A stretch of 64,000 nucleotides of DNA, from contig CAWISP010000010.1 in NCBI GenBank assembly GCA_963838775.1, positions 1 through 64,000 on the forward strand, read 5' to 3'. The notes beneath the pieces were generated by a model. The model had not been told where the DNA came from. It was given only the letters and a program-made list of their open reading frames with translations, and searched no databases. The first letter of the stretch is position 1, and each line of letters starts with the position of its first letter. Shown here piece after piece: positions 40,053 through 49,613 of the stretch. The stretch comes from Chersky-840 sp963838775. GTDB lineage: Bacteria > Actinomycetota > Acidimicrobiia > Acidimicrobiales > UBA8190. A program made the translations under genes and the position numbers.

Positions 40053-40910
40053 ATGGAACCACGCGACCAGTTACGGACCGGTGTCGACGCCGTGTTGCAG
40101 CGGCGCGGCTGGCCCCAGACGGGCAGCGCGGAATGGGGCTTTTTGGACAGGAGCGGCTTCCTCGTCGACGCGCAGGCCGAGGATGATCCCGCCGCCTTCC
40201 TGGCCGAAGAGATCCGGGGGCTGAGACAAGAGGTCGACGCCATGGCGGCCGAGCGGGCGCCGGCGTCGGTGACCATCCCCCGCTCCCCCTTGGACCTGGC
40301 CTCGAGGATCCAGGCCCAGCTCGAGGCGTCGGAGCCGGCCGGCGACGACGACCGCCCCGGCCTGTGGGAGCGGGCCCGAGCGGCGGCGATGCTCTTCTAC
40401 CTCGAGCGGACGGGGCGGGCCGTGACCGATGGCCGGCGCCCGAGATCGAGCGCCACACCCTCGGACGAGGCGGCCGCCTTCGAGATCGCCCACCCCGTGC
40501 GGGTGCTCGGCATCACGACCGTGGGCGACTGGCAGGCGACCACCAAGGTGACACTCGCCCTCGACCCCACCCTCAGCGCCGCCCAGGTGGCGGCGATGTG
40601 GCAGAAGGTGCGCTCGGGCGTGTTGCGCCAAGGGGCGCGGGGGCGCACCGTCAGTCGCAAGTCCCTGGCCCTGGCGTTGTTCGTGGCGCATCATCCCGGT
40701 CGGACCTGGGGAGACCTCCGACGGATGTGGAACCAGCTCTACGCGCACTGGGCCTTCAAGTCCCCGGACCTGCGCGTCTTCCGCAACGCCGCGGTACGGG
40801 CGCGTCGCTATCTCCTCGAACCGCCCGAGCTCGACGACGTGGCTCCGGGGACGTGGCAGTGGGTCCAGCGCCGGACGGCCCGCCTGGCGTCGAGCGCCAA
40901 CAACAACTGA
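40053..40910 (+). CDS. Protein of unknown function
   Basis: Soluble protein of 285 residues, not recognised. The N-terminal 70 residues are acidic (EDDPAAFLAEEIRGLRQEVDAM); the middle is Arg/Asp-rich; and residues 145-285 look folded: VRVLGITTVGDWQATTKVTLALDPTLSAAQVAAMW, KSLALALFVAHHPGRTWGDLRRMWNQLYAHWAFKS, ending in basic helices. The HHPGRTWGDLRRMWN stretch is distinctive. ATG 40053 lies six bases after TAGTCT, consistent with a leaderless single-gene transcript. Confidence 0.65.
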   Translation: MEPRDQLRTGVDAVLQRRGWPQTGSAEWGFLDRSGFLVDAQAEDDPAAFLAEEIRGLRQEVDAMAAERAPASVTIPRSPLDLASRIQAQLEASEPAGDDDRPGLWERARAAAMLFYLERTGRAVTDGRRPRSSATPSDEAAAFEIAHPVRVLGITTVGDWQATTKVTLALDPTLSAAQVAAMWQKVRSGVLRQGARGRTVSRKSLALALFVAHHPGRTWGDLRRMWNQLYAHWAFKSPDLRVFRNAAVRARRYLLEPPELDDVAPGTWQWVQRRTARLASSANNN

Positions 40911-40993
40911 CGCCGGCTGCGCCTCGGCCCGGGCCGAGGCCGGCGGAATCGGGGCCGCCCCGGCCGGCGCCGGGAGTTCGTGAGCCTCGTCAC

Positions 40994-40999
40994 TAGAGT
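40994..40999 (+). promoter_or_regulatory. TANNNT -10 element (TAGAGT), leaderless type
   Basis: Ends six bases before the ATG at 41006. Confidence 0.55.
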
Positions 41000-41005
41000 C
41001 GTCGC

Positions 41006-42225
41006 ATGGTCGACCGGGTGCGAACCATCGAAGCCTCCGAGATCGACTCGTGGGTGCGGTGCATGGGTGTCGGGTTCCTCTACACCGTCCCCGACGGATA
41101 CGGCCAGTACTTCCTCGGCGACGCCGATCTCGAGCGCACCTGGGGTGCCTCGACGGCGAGCGGGTGGTGGGCACCCTGCGTTCGTTCTCCACCCCTTTCA
41201 CGACGCCGGGGCCGGCCGAGGTGAACGTGGCGGCGCTGACCAATGTCACGGTGGCACCCACCCATCGCCGCCGGGGGCTGCTCAGCGCAATGATCACGTC
41301 GGACCTGCGCGCCGGCGCGGACCGGGGCGAACCCGTGGGCATCCTCATCGCCTCGGAGTACCCCATCTACGGGCGCTTCGGCTACGGCGCTGCCATCGAA
41401 GCCGCGTCGTATTCGGTCGACCTGGCCACGGCGCGCTTCCGGGGGCCGGGTCGCGGCGGTGTCGAGCTCGTCGACCTCGTGACGATGCGCAGCGAGGCGC
41501 CCGGCCTCTACGAGCGTTTCCGCGCCCGGCAGCCGGGCTCGATCGGTCGTAACGCGCGGTGGTGGGACCGAGCCCTGCACCAGGTGGAGGTGCCCGGGGC
41601 CAAGAAGCCCGAGGGATACGAGGCGCTGTACCGCTCGCCGGCGGGGGACGTCGAGGGGTACGTGCGCTATCGCGCCACGCAGTCCACCGACCACATGCGC
41701 CTGACCGGTGAGCTCACCGTGGACGAGCTGGTGGCGGTGACGCCCGCCGCCTACGAGCAGTTGTGGCGCTACTGCTGCGAGGTGGACCTCGTTGTCACGG
41801 CGCGAGCCGGTGACCGCGCCGTCGACGAGCCCCTCGGGTGGCTCCTCACCGATGGCCGCGCCCTGCGACAGACCGGTCGGTACGACTTCGTATGGGTACG
41901 CATACTCGACGTCGCCGTGGCTCTGGCGCAACGACGCTACGCCGTCGACGGGCACATGGTGATCGAGGTGATCGACCCCCTCGGCCTCGCCGGGGGACGA
42001 TTCGCACTGGACGGGGGGCCGGACGGGGCGACATGCACGCGCAGCGAGGAGAGCGTGGACCTGTCGATGCCGGTCGACTCCCTGGGCTCGTTGTACGCGG
42101 GCGGTGTCTCCGCGCATGTGTTGCACGACGTGGGCCGGATCGACGAGCACCGCACGGGCGCCGTGGACCGCGCCGCCGTCATGTTCAGGACCTCCACACC
42201 CCCGTGGTGCTCAACCTGGTTCTGA
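41006..42225 (+). CDS. Eis-like GNAT N-acetyltransferase, frameshifted after codon 47
   Basis: Joined product of about 406 residues. Frame 1 gives VDRVRTIEASEIDSWVRCMGVGFLY to DADLERTWGA. One base seems to be missing at 41147-41150 (GCCTC where GCCCTC is expected), and the next frame continues LDGERVVGTLRSFSTPF, NVAALTNVTVAPTHRRRGLLSAMI (acetyl-CoA motif A), IASEYPIYGRFGYGAAIEAA. The C-terminal sterol-carrier-like domain ends TSTPPWCSTWF, with the terminal Phe whose carboxylate is catalytic in Eis proteins. These enzymes acetylate amines including aminoglycosides. ATG 41006 follows TAGAGT at six bases. Confidence 0.8.
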
Positions 42226-42300
42226 GCGCCGCCCGGCCCGCATCTGGGAGCAACAGCATCCGGGCTGAACATTGCGTCGCCCTGCGCCGTAGCCGCCGTC

Positions 42301-42612
42301 ATGCGGTCCGTCCGGGCCGAGCAGGAGGTGACCAATCATGCGCGAAAGCCCTGTCTGTCATGTCCCCGACCCCGGAACGAGCCGGCCCGGGGTGCCCGCT
42401 CCCACGTTGCGCGCAAGCGAAGGCTGACCCGACGCCTCGCCCTCGGGCTGACGGTGGTCTCCTTGGCTGGAACCACGCTCGGCGTCACCATCACCACGGG
42501 CAATGCTCAGGCCGACCCCCCATACGTCCCTCCCACCTCGCCGGCCAGGCTACCCACGCTCACCACGACAGATCAGGACGCCAATGCGTTGAGCTTCAGC
42601 TTCTCGAGGTGA
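42301..42612 (+). CDS. Possible truncated secreted-protein gene (signal peptide only)
   Basis: The frame encodes a basic lead and signal peptide RKRRLTRRLALGLTVVSLAG ending near GNAQA-DPPYVPP, then a short Pro/Thr-rich mature part that runs into the 3' end of the convergent hydrolase gene. A better ribosome site (AGGAGG) precedes an ATG at 42338 in a different frame, so a frameshift may separate start and signal peptide. It appears to be the N-terminus of an exported protein whose body was lost. Confidence 0.35.
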   Translation: MRSVRAEQEVTNHARKPCLSCPRPRNEPARGARSHVARKRRLTRRLALGLTVVSLAGTTLGVTITTGNAQADPPYVPPTSPARLPTLTTTDQDANALSFSFSR

Positions 42613-43292
42613 GAGAAGAACAGCTCGGGCTGCTGGAACATCCAGTCGTGATCGATGGGTCGCCGGTCCGGTGCCGACGCCACCGTGAACGAAGCGTGGA
42701 GCGCACGCGCGAACCGCTCGCCGTCGCCGCGGGCCAAGATCGAGTCGCGGTTGGCCCACAACACATGGGCGGCGAGCCCGGCCCGCGCGCACGCTTCAGC
42801 GTCCCCGTCGCGATCACTCGTGAAGCCCCACCAACCGGCCGTGACGAGCTGGCGCGGATGTGCGATCCACGAGCGGCCGAACGCGGATGCGGCTGTGGGC
42901 GTCGCCAACCACAGCAGCCGCAACGGGTGCCGCAGCGCCTCGTCGGCCAGTCCCCACTCGTGCGACACGGCCAGGGTGTCTGAGAACACGAGCTCCACCA
43001 CGCGGCCCGGAAAGCGCGCTGCGAAGCCGAGCTCGATGCCGCCCCCGAAGGAGTGCCCGATCAGCGTCACCTTGTCGAGCTCCAGGCCATCGAGGCTGGC
43101 CGTGAAGGCGTCGAGCACCGTCGGGTAGCGCCACGGCCCCCGGAAGGCGAAGAGGTCGGGGACGATCACCCGACAGCGCGGTGCCAGGAGATCGGCCAGC
43201 GGTCGGTAGGTATCGGGTCGCATGGCATACCCGTGCAGGAGGACGACGGGTGGACCAGCTCCGATGTCGATAGGGATCTCGAGCGCTTCCAC
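42573..43292 (-). CDS. Alpha/beta hydrolase
   Basis: Protein of about 239 residues with the standard fold: oxyanion strand PPVVLLHGYAMRPDTYRPLADLL, nucleophile elbow KVTLIGHSFGGGIELGFAA (Ser), then a short cap and a final helix. The acid and His are less obvious; HDWMFQQPELF near the end probably supplies His. Substrate unknown. GTG 43292 begins VEALEIPIDIG. Confidence 0.85.
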   Translation of the reverse strand: MEALEIPIDIGAGPPVVLLHGYAMRPDTYRPLADLLAPRCRVIVPDLFAFRGPWRYPTVLDAFTASLDGLELDKVTLIGHSFGGGIELGFAARFPGRVVELVFSDTLAVSHEWGLADEALRHPLRLLWLATPTAASAFGRSWIAHPRQLVTAGWWGFTSDRDGDAEACARAGLAAHVLWANRDSILARGDGERFARALHASFTVASAPDRRPIDHDWMFQQPELFFSHLEKLKLNALAS

Positions 43293-43477
43293 GCTGCCGA
43301 GTCAACCAGAGGTTCTGCCCGGGCGCTGAACCACGACGCGCCACGCCGCCATCCCGAGGAACACGCCCGGCCGAGAACCGGGAACCTTTCCGGTTCGCCG
43401 CTTCTCTTAGGGGTAGACCCATGACAGGACCGGACGCCGGGTCCTGTCCATCGTTCCTACGTCCAGGAGGCCGGACC

Positions 43478-44071
43478 ATGGCGCACGTACAGCTCGCCGA
43501 CAAGGCGACCCGACTGATCCCCAAGGTCGCGCTTCGCTACTCCCGACGTCGCTTCGGGCGCGTCGTCGAGCCCGTGGCGGCCGCCGCCCATCATTCGGGG
43601 GTGCTCCTCGCCATGGGTGCCCTCGAGACCGCGGCCGAGCGGGGCTGGCGGCGCCTGGACCAGGACCTGCGATGGCTGGCCATCCAGGCCGCGGCCATGG
43701 ACATCGGGTGTTCGTGGTGCACCGACTACGGGTACTACGAGGGCATGCAGCAAGGGACCGACCCCATCAAGGTCCGCCAGGTCCTGCGGTGGCGAACGAG
43801 CGAGGCATTCGACGGGCGCGAGCGAGCCGTTCTCGAGTACGCCGAAGCGGCCACGTCGACGCCGGCGAGGATCTCCGACGAGCTGATGGCGCGGCTGCAC
43901 GAGCACTTCACCGAGCCCGAGATCGTGGAACTGGCGGCTTGGGTGGCGATGGAGAACTTCCGATCGCGTTTTAACGCCGGTCTGGGACTGCGGAGCCAGG
44001 GCTTCTCGGACAGCTGTGAGACACCGCTCGGCGTGCAACCCGTGCCGTCGAGCGACCGCCGCCCCGATTGA
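43478..44071 (+). CDS. Carboxymuconolactone decarboxylase / AhpD-like protein
   Basis: All-helical protein of about 197 residues. The redox-type motif is AAAMDIGCSWCTDYGYY (Cys-x2-Cys), as in AhpD peroxidase-partner proteins, and FDGRERAVLEYAEAATSTPARISDELMARL is the conserved second half of the domain. It is expected to act as a disulfide reductant or peroxidase partner. ATG 43478 has a strong CAGGAGG site; an in-frame ATG at 43421 would add 19 residues. Confidence 0.87.
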   Translation: MAHVQLADKATRLIPKVALRYSRRRFGRVVEPVAAAAHHSGVLLAMGALETAAERGWRRLDQDLRWLAIQAAAMDIGCSWCTDYGYYEGMQQGTDPIKVRQVLRWRTSEAFDGRERAVLEYAEAATSTPARISDELMARLHEHFTEPEIVELAAWVAMENFRSRFNAGLGLRSQGFSDSCETPLGVQPVPSSDRRPD

Positions 44072-44195
44072 CCGGGGTTCAGGCCGCGCCCACCATGCTC
44101 GGGCGCAGGTGGGGCTGCGGCTACCGTGAAAGAGACCAGGCAGCAACGGCGAGGTGCGATCCCATCTGCCCCACGACGCTGGAGGACCCGTCACG

Positions 44196-45158
44196 ATGAC
44201 GCAGGCGATTGCTGGCGTCGATCTGGGAGGCACGAAGATCCAGTCCGTGGTGGTCTTGGCTGGAGACGTCGTCGGTCAGGCGCGCCACCTGACTCCCAAC
44301 ACCAACGCCGGCGACGTGGTGGCAGCGATCGTGGCCAGCGTCCGCAGCGCAGTGGCGGACGCCGGATTGGAACCGTCGGCGCTCAGCGCCATCGCCATCG
44401 GGTCACCGGGCTCGGTCGACGTCACGACCGGCCACGTGTCCAACGCACGCAACGTCCCGGGCTTCGTCGATGATGTACCCCTCGGGCCCAGTGTGAGCGC
44501 CGCCTTCGGTGGGACACCGGTCATCGTCGACAACGACGTGCGGGCCGCGGTCATGGGCGAGTTCCGGCGAGGTGCGGGTCGACCATTCCGCCACTTCCTG
44601 GGCGTGTTCGTCGGGACTGGCGTTGGTGGCGGGCTCATCCTCGAGGGCGAGCTCAGGCACGGGCTCGGCAACGCCGGCGAGATCGGCCACACCACGGTGA
44701 AACCGGGTGGCCGCCGCTGCGGGTGCGGACGACTGGGCTGCCTCGAAGCGTACGCGGGACGCCAGTCGATCGAACAGGCGGCCCGACAGCGCGTCGACAA
44801 GGGGCAGAAGACCAAACTCTTCGAGATCATGGAGCGCAAAGGACGCGACCGCGTCACGAGCTCGGTCATCGCAGACGCCCTCGATCAAAAGGACCGCCTC
44901 ACGATCGAGTTCATCGACGAGGCCGTCGAGGCCCTCGGCGTGGCCGTGTCGAACGCGCAGAATCTCTTGGATCTCGAAGCGATCATCGTTGGCGGCGGCC
45001 TGGGCGATCGTCTCGGAGAGCCCTTCGTCCGCCGCGTCGAGCAGGCCATGATCGCCAACCTCCGCTTTCCCGATCGACCACCCGTGGTCCTGGGCACCGA
45101 GCTCGGCGACCTGTCCGGAGCCGTAGGGGCCACGGTGCTGATCGAGGACCGGCGTTGA
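44196..45158 (+). CDS. ROK-family sugar kinase
   Basis: Kinase of about 320 residues. The phosphate loop is AGVDLGGTKIQSVVV; NDVRAAVMGEFRRGAGR and FVGTGVGGGLILEGELRHG are central motifs; the zinc motif RRCGCGRLGCLEAYAG (Cys-x-Cys-x4-Cys) marks the ROK family. No DNA-binding domain is present, so it is an enzyme, probably glucokinase-like, rather than a NagC/Mlc repressor. ATG 44196 follows GGAGG, and TACCGT near 44121 may be the -10. The next frame overlaps its stop. Confidence 0.9.
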   Translation: MTQAIAGVDLGGTKIQSVVVLAGDVVGQARHLTPNTNAGDVVAAIVASVRSAVADAGLEPSALSAIAIGSPGSVDVTTGHVSNARNVPGFVDDVPLGPSVSAAFGGTPVIVDNDVRAAVMGEFRRGAGRPFRHFLGVFVGTGVGGGLILEGELRHGLGNAGEIGHTTVKPGGRRCGCGRLGCLEAYAGRQSIEQAARQRVDKGQKTKLFEIMERKGRDRVTSSVIADALDQKDRLTIEFIDEAVEALGVAVSNAQNLLDLEAIIVGGGLGDRLGEPFVRRVEQAMIANLRFPDRPPVVLGTELGDLSGAVGATVLIEDRR

Positions 45159-45449
45159 CCGGGGCCGACGGGCCTCAGCTCTACGCCGTCTATCTGGGGG
45201 GCGATCCAGCTCCGGGACGTCTGACCGAGGACCACGAGGTCGTCCTGGTGGTGGCGAACGACGTCACCGAAGCTCGCCGACGGGCCCGGGCGAAATGGGG
45301 TGCGACCAGCCGGCCGCATGTCGACGGCGTGAAACTGGTAGACGTGGTCGACGGGTTTCGCCGTCAGTCTCGTCCCGACGAACCGCCCCGAGTCCGTCGA
45401 AGTCGACCTCACCTACGAGCCCGAGGCGCTCGCACCTGGCGGCGAGTGA
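45155..45449 (+). CDS. DUF1543-like small protein, frameshifted
   Basis: Joined product of about 97 residues. A TTG start overlaps the kinase stop (TTGA), then LYAVYLGGDPAPGRLTEDHEVVLVVANDVTEARRRARAKWG and PHVDGVKLVDVVDGFR. At 45357-45361 one extra base appears; in the next frame it ends VSLVPTNRPESVEVDLTYEP and stops at 45449. The YLGG, EDHEVVxVVA and HVDG segments match DUF1543, of unknown function. Assembly error or real inactivation cannot be told apart here. Confidence 0.65.
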
Positions 45450-45464
45450 GTCCGAGGAGTCGGC

Positions 45465-46650
45465 CTACCTCGGGTTCTTCGGTCTCGTGAGGGTGCCGCG
45501 CCGACGGGGCGGCGATACCTCGGCGTCGGGACGGAGCGCGGCCACCACCTTGGCCCCGGGGCTGCGTTGCGGCGGCCGACGCGGCGCCACGGTGCCCGTA
45601 TGCAGATGGCTCCGTGGCCCCGACCATGGCGCGGGGGGAGCGACGACACGGTCGGCCAACCGGTATGCGGTTGTCTCGTAGTTCACCCGCCAGCCACGGA
45701 AGTTCGGCCACGCCTCTTCGGCGGTGAGCTCCATCGGGTACCCGATCTCTTGCAGCATGTGCACGGCCTGTTGGAACTCCTCGAAGGTCAGGGAGATCGG
45801 CCCCTCGGGATTGGGATCGGGGTCCACGGGCCATCCGAGGGTCTTGGCGATCCGGTTGAAGGTGGTGAATCCCATGCGCAGACAAAGCCGGGCTTGGGAC
45901 GTCGACGCGTCGGGCGACAACGCCAGGTACATGGCGGCGGCGTCGAGCACGGCCAGCAGCCCCACCGCCCACGAGTACCAGGGCTCGGGAGACCGGAACA
46001 ACAGGAGGACAGGATACGTGGTGTGACTCTCGGCCACGTCCGCGGCCCAGCGCTCCCAGTCCGAGTACAGATCGGGAAGGGCGTCGACGATGCCCACCAA
46101 CTGGTGACGGGCCAAGACCTCGGGGCCCCACGCCGGGAGTCCGGCCCGGCTCTCGAGCATCGCCACCAGGGTTTCGCGCCGGTTGAACGCATCGTAGAGC
46201 GAGGGGAGATACGCGATCTGCAGCGTGACAACGACGGCCCATGTCGCACCGGCGGCGATGTCCACACCACGGTCGGCGTGTCCTCCGCCCTGCGACGTGC
46301 CGACGCTGAACATCGACACCGCAGCCTGGGTGAATGCACCCGAGAAGCTGTGGGTCGTGGGCTCGAGCATGCAGGCGTAGCCGATGATGAAGAACCCCAG
46401 CCACACCACCAGCTGCGTCAACAACGCCACCGGAGCCGCCGGGGCCAGCATCGCATCTTTGACCTCGTAGCTCCGAGCCGCACGCGATAGCGCGAGGAAG
46501 GACGATGCGCACGACCCGGTTGACCACGAGTGACAGCCGTTCGATCCCGGCGGGCCTTCTCGGGAGCACGAGGGTGAAGACGACGTTGGCGGCGGTGACC
46601 ACGACGATCACCAACCCGACGGCAAAGACCAGACCGCTCACCTCACCCAC
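45465..46650 (-). CDS. Channel-like membrane protein, frameshifted near residue 52
   Basis: Joined product of about 395 residues. The first part is GTG 46650 VGEVSGLVFAVGLVIVVVTAANVVFTLVLP up to NRVVRIV. At about 46490-46498 the frame shifts, and the next frame continues FLALSRAARSYEVKDAMLAP, LLTQLVVWLGFFIIGYA, then SMFSVGTSQGG in a pore-like position, AVVVTLQIAYLPSLYDAFNRRETLVAMLESRAG, and a long cytoplasmic part with DWERWAADVAESHTTYPVLL. The plan resembles bacterial two-helix ion-channel proteins, but no classical TVGYG filter is present. C-terminal 60 residues are basic and disordered. Confidence 0.65.
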
Positions 46651-46786
46651 CTCGACGCCATCGGGCCCGTCGACACCACCACAGGCCAGATCCTCTCACG
46701 ATGTCCCGATCGACGGTCACGGCATGACCACGGACTCTGCACCAGCAGTGTCGTCGTGTCCAGCAGTTTCGCCCCGGGTCTTGGTG

Positions 46787-47056
46787 TCAACGGGCCAAGA
46801 GGCGATCGAGGACCTCGCTGTCGGCGCCCGCCACCTCGAGCACCTTGGTCCGGCCCCTCGCGCCCGCCACCACGCTGACCGCGCTCCGCCGGACACCGAA
46901 TGCCTCGGCCACCACCGAGACGAGCGCGGCGTTGGCACGCCCGTCCGCGGCCGGGGCGGTGACTCGCACGTTCAGGACGGGTGGCTCCTCGGTTCCGTAC
47001 CGACCGCCGATCTCGTCTCGGCGAGCGGCGGGATGCACTCGCACGGTCAGCCTCAC
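46787..47056 (-). CDS. DUF167/YggU family protein
   Basis: Small protein of 89 residues: LTVRVHPAARRDEIGG, then VRVTAPAADGRANAALVSVVAEAFGV and VSVVAGARGRTKVLEVAG. This is the UPF0235/YggU fold (AxPxxGxANxAL motif); function unknown. GTG 47056 lies eight bases after a minus-strand TACGGT, so it is probably leaderless. Its promoter is back to back with that of the GH114 gene. Confidence 0.88.
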   Translation of the reverse strand: MRLTVRVHPAARRDEIGGRYGTEEPPVLNVRVTAPAADGRANAALVSVVAEAFGVRRSAVSVVAGARGRTKVLEVAGADSEVLDRLLAR

Positions 47057-47064
47057 GTCGACGC

Positions 47065-47070
47065 ACCGTA
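47065..47070 (-). promoter_or_regulatory. TANNNT -10 element (TACGGT), leaderless type
   Basis: On the minus strand it ends eight bases before the GTG at 47056. Confidence 0.5.
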
Positions 47071-47111
47071 CGCCTGGGTCGAGAGGTCCGGCACGTGGCC
47101 CGACCCGGGCC

Positions 47112-47117
47112 TACGCT
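47112..47117 (+). promoter_or_regulatory. TANNNT -10 element (TACGCT), leaderless type
   Basis: Ends six bases before the GTG at 47124, and is divergent from the DUF167 element about 40 bases away. Confidence 0.5.
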
Positions 47118-47123
47118 CTGGGC

Positions 47124-47987
47124 GTGGGGAGGACGAGACGGGTGCGGGGGATCCGGCGAATGGCCGGCACCATCGTGGCCACCTCGGTCATAGGAGCGTC
47201 GCTCTTCGTGATGACGCCGGTGGCGAGTGGCAAGAACACGTGGATCCCCACCCAGGGGCTGCGATGGCAGTACCAACTGCAGGGTGCGCTCAAGACCAAC
47301 ATCTGTGCCGTACCGGCGAGTGGAGGTGGCTGTGTCCGGCCCAATGTCTATGACGTCGACCTGTACGCCCCGAACGGGGTCACGCTCAATACTGCCGCTG
47401 TCGCCGCCATCCACGCCATCGGTGCCCATGCTGTGTGTTATGTCGACGCCGGCACCTGGGAGAACTTCCGGCCCGACGCCGGGGAGTATCCGGCTTCGGT
47501 GAAGGGCCTCTCCAATGGTTGGCCCGGAGAGCGCTGGCTCGACATCAGGGCCACGGGCATCCTGCTGCCGATCATCACCGCCCGCGTCGCGAAGTGCGCG
47601 GCAGCAGGGTTCGACGCCGTGGACTTCGACAACGTCGACGGCTACGAGAACGACACGGGATTCCCGCTCACCGGGGCGGAACAGCTCACGTTCAACGAGA
47701 ATCTCGCTGCCATCGCGCACAGCTATGGGTTGTCGGTCGGCCTCAAGAACGACATCGACCAGCTGGGCCAACTGGAGGGCACCTTCGACTTCGCCGTCAA
47801 CGAGCAGTGTGCGCAGTACAACGAGTGCGACGCGTACGACGGATGGACCACAGCGGGCAAGGCGGTGGTCGAGATCGAATACCGCAGCCGCCCGGCCCGC
47901 TACTGCCCGAGCGCCGACCAGCACCGACGTGACGCCATCCAGAAGAGCCTGGCTCTGCGGGCCAAGCCTTGGAAGCCCTGCCGTTAG
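47124..47987 (+). CDS. Secreted glycoside hydrolase GH114-like (endo-polygalactosaminidase type)
   Basis: Exported protein of about 287 residues. A basic N-terminus and hydrophobic stretch (MAGTIVATSVIGASLFVMTPVAS) form the signal. The TIM-barrel core shows WQYQLQGAL, AVCYVDAGTWENFRPDA, NGWPGERWLDIR, AAGFDAVDFDNVDGYEND (catalytic Asp/Asn region), GLSVGLKND and FAVNEQCAQYNECDAY, matching GH114/TM1410-type proteins that cut alpha-1,4-galactosaminoglycans. Several Cys suggest disulfides. GTG 47124 lies six bases after TACGCT. It may trim surface polysaccharide. Confidence 0.85.
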   Translation: MGRTRRVRGIRRMAGTIVATSVIGASLFVMTPVASGKNTWIPTQGLRWQYQLQGALKTNICAVPASGGGCVRPNVYDVDLYAPNGVTLNTAAVAAIHAIGAHAVCYVDAGTWENFRPDAGEYPASVKGLSNGWPGERWLDIRATGILLPIITARVAKCAAAGFDAVDFDNVDGYENDTGFPLTGAEQLTFNENLAAIAHSYGLSVGLKNDIDQLGQLEGTFDFAVNEQCAQYNECDAYDGWTTAGKAVVEIEYRSRPARYCPSADQHRRDAIQKSLALRAKPWKPCR

Positions 47988-49364
47988 TCACCGTTGCCGT
48001 TCGAGGCTGTCGGCCGGTGGCGTCGAGGCCAGGGCTCGAGCCCGGGACGGGACCAGGGCCAGCCCGAGCCCGATCGGGACCAACGCGGCCACCAGGTACA
48101 AGGCCGCGGTGAGTGTGAGCGACACGTGCGCGGCGAGCGGCGAGAGCACGAAGCGGGTGGCGACGATCCACGTCACCGACCACACCGGCACCCGCCGGCG
48201 GGTGAAGTCGAGGAGCAGCAAGCCAACGCCCACGGCCAGGAAGTAGTAGTTCAGAAGGGAAATCTCGAAGACCAGCCTCGTCGCCAAGCACGCCACGCAA
48301 AGACCGACGAGCGGTATCGGTGACAGCAGGCCACGGCCTGCTCGCCACCTCACCCAGACGGCGAGCAGTCCGGACGCGACGATGGGGGCGTCCCGGGCGA
48401 TCTCGAGCTTCAGGTTCTCGCCGATGGCCAGGAGCCCGACGACGGTGGGGGTCTTCTCGGTGGTGACACCGGCCACGAAGACGGCGGTCATGGCCCGTAC
48501 CGTGTCAACCGGGGCGGCCAGGTAGAAGGGGACGACACCGAGGGCCACGACTCCGGCGGCGGGAACCAGGATCCGGGCCCGGTCCCGCCATCCCGGCGCG
48601 GCGCCGAGCACCGCCAGCAACGGCAGGACAGCGAACTGCTTGCACAAGAATGCGACCGCGAACACCACGCCGACGGCCACCCATCGCCGGCGCAAGGCTT
48701 GCGCCGTCCCCGCGCCGATGAGGCCCACACTCATGAGGTCCTGCGGGTGGAAGGTCTGGGCGATGGCGTCGGACGCCGAGGGCAGGACAGCCAGGGCCAG
48801 GACGAGCACCACTTCGGCGAGACCTCCGCCTGATCCCGCCGCTCGCAGCAGCATGACGGCGCCGATGGCGAGCACCACCCAGCCGAGGATGGCGAGGAGT
48901 GCCTGGGACCGGTACCAGATCGGGTACGGCTTGCCGTGGTCGGGGCCACGGCGCGCCGTGCAGGGTCCGAGAATCGACAGGAAGTACGCGTCGCCGGTCG
49001 TCTTGAGGATGGCCGGGATGGCCTTGTCGTCACACCACCGCGGTGATCCGATCCACGGACGCAACGCCAGGACGAGCGGCGACATCAGGAGCGGGTACCC
49101 GGGTGGATTGGGAACAAGCGTTTCTCGCTCCGCGGTGCGCAGGTCGCCGTGGGATATGGCCGTGGTGGGAAGGGTCACGGCATGGGCGTCGGTCTCGGCC
49201 GGATTGGGCCCACCTCGGACGAACAGGATGATCATGAAGACCGCCACCGCGCCGACATAGGCCGCGTACCGAATCGGAGTCGGAAGCGGCCCCGACCCGA
49301 GACCCAGGCGCCCGACCGACACGACCACCCCCCTCTCTCTCACCCGAGCATCCTGTCGGCTCAC
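47988..49364 (-). CDS. Multipass membrane protein, GT-C/GT87-like
   Basis: Membrane protein of 458 residues with about ten hydrophobic helices. After helix 1 (YAAYVGAVAVFMIILFV) lies a long outside loop with VPNPPGYPLLMSP; later FHPQDLMSVGLIGAG and FLCKQFAVLPLLAVLGA (a Lys-x-F-x-hydrophobic block seen in DUF2029/GT87 mannosyltransferases). The early Asp-containing loop (NPAETDAHAV) could be the catalytic acidic motif of a GT-C enzyme. A polyprenyl-phosphate sugar transferase is plausible, not certain. GTG start at 49364. Convergent with the GH114 gene, whose stop it abuts. Confidence 0.6.
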   Translation of the reverse strand: MSRQDARVRERGVVVSVGRLGLGSGPLPTPIRYAAYVGAVAVFMIILFVRGGPNPAETDAHAVTLPTTAISHGDLRTAERETLVPNPPGYPLLMSPLVLALRPWIGSPRWCDDKAIPAILKTTGDAYFLSILGPCTARRGPDHGKPYPIWYRSQALLAILGWVVLAIGAVMLLRAAGSGGGLAEVVLVLALAVLPSASDAIAQTFHPQDLMSVGLIGAGTAQALRRRWVAVGVVFAVAFLCKQFAVLPLLAVLGAAPGWRDRARILVPAAGVVALGVVPFYLAAPVDTVRAMTAVFVAGVTTEKTPTVVGLLAIGENLKLEIARDAPIVASGLLAVWVRWRAGRGLLSPIPLVGLCVACLATRLVFEISLLNYYFLAVGVGLLLLDFTRRRVPVWSVTWIVATRFVLSPLAAHVSLTLTAALYLVAALVPIGLGLALVPSRARALASTPPADSLERQR

Positions 49365-49613
49365 CCACCGGACACCATCGGATCCGGCCCGTCCTCACGG
49401 CCGTCGGGACGTCTATTGGACCCGTCGAAGGTCGCCTTGCACCACTCTTCGAGGTCGCGAGTCGCTCACTCAGAATGCATGTTCCCACTCGGCGTCGACA
49501 TTCCGGGACCCAAGGAGCTCAGCCGCCCTGGGACGAGAGTGTCACGTGGGAGCAATGTCAAGTTCGATCCCGCCGGGGTCGATGCAACCTTTGGCGGAAG
49601 TGGAGGTCATCCG

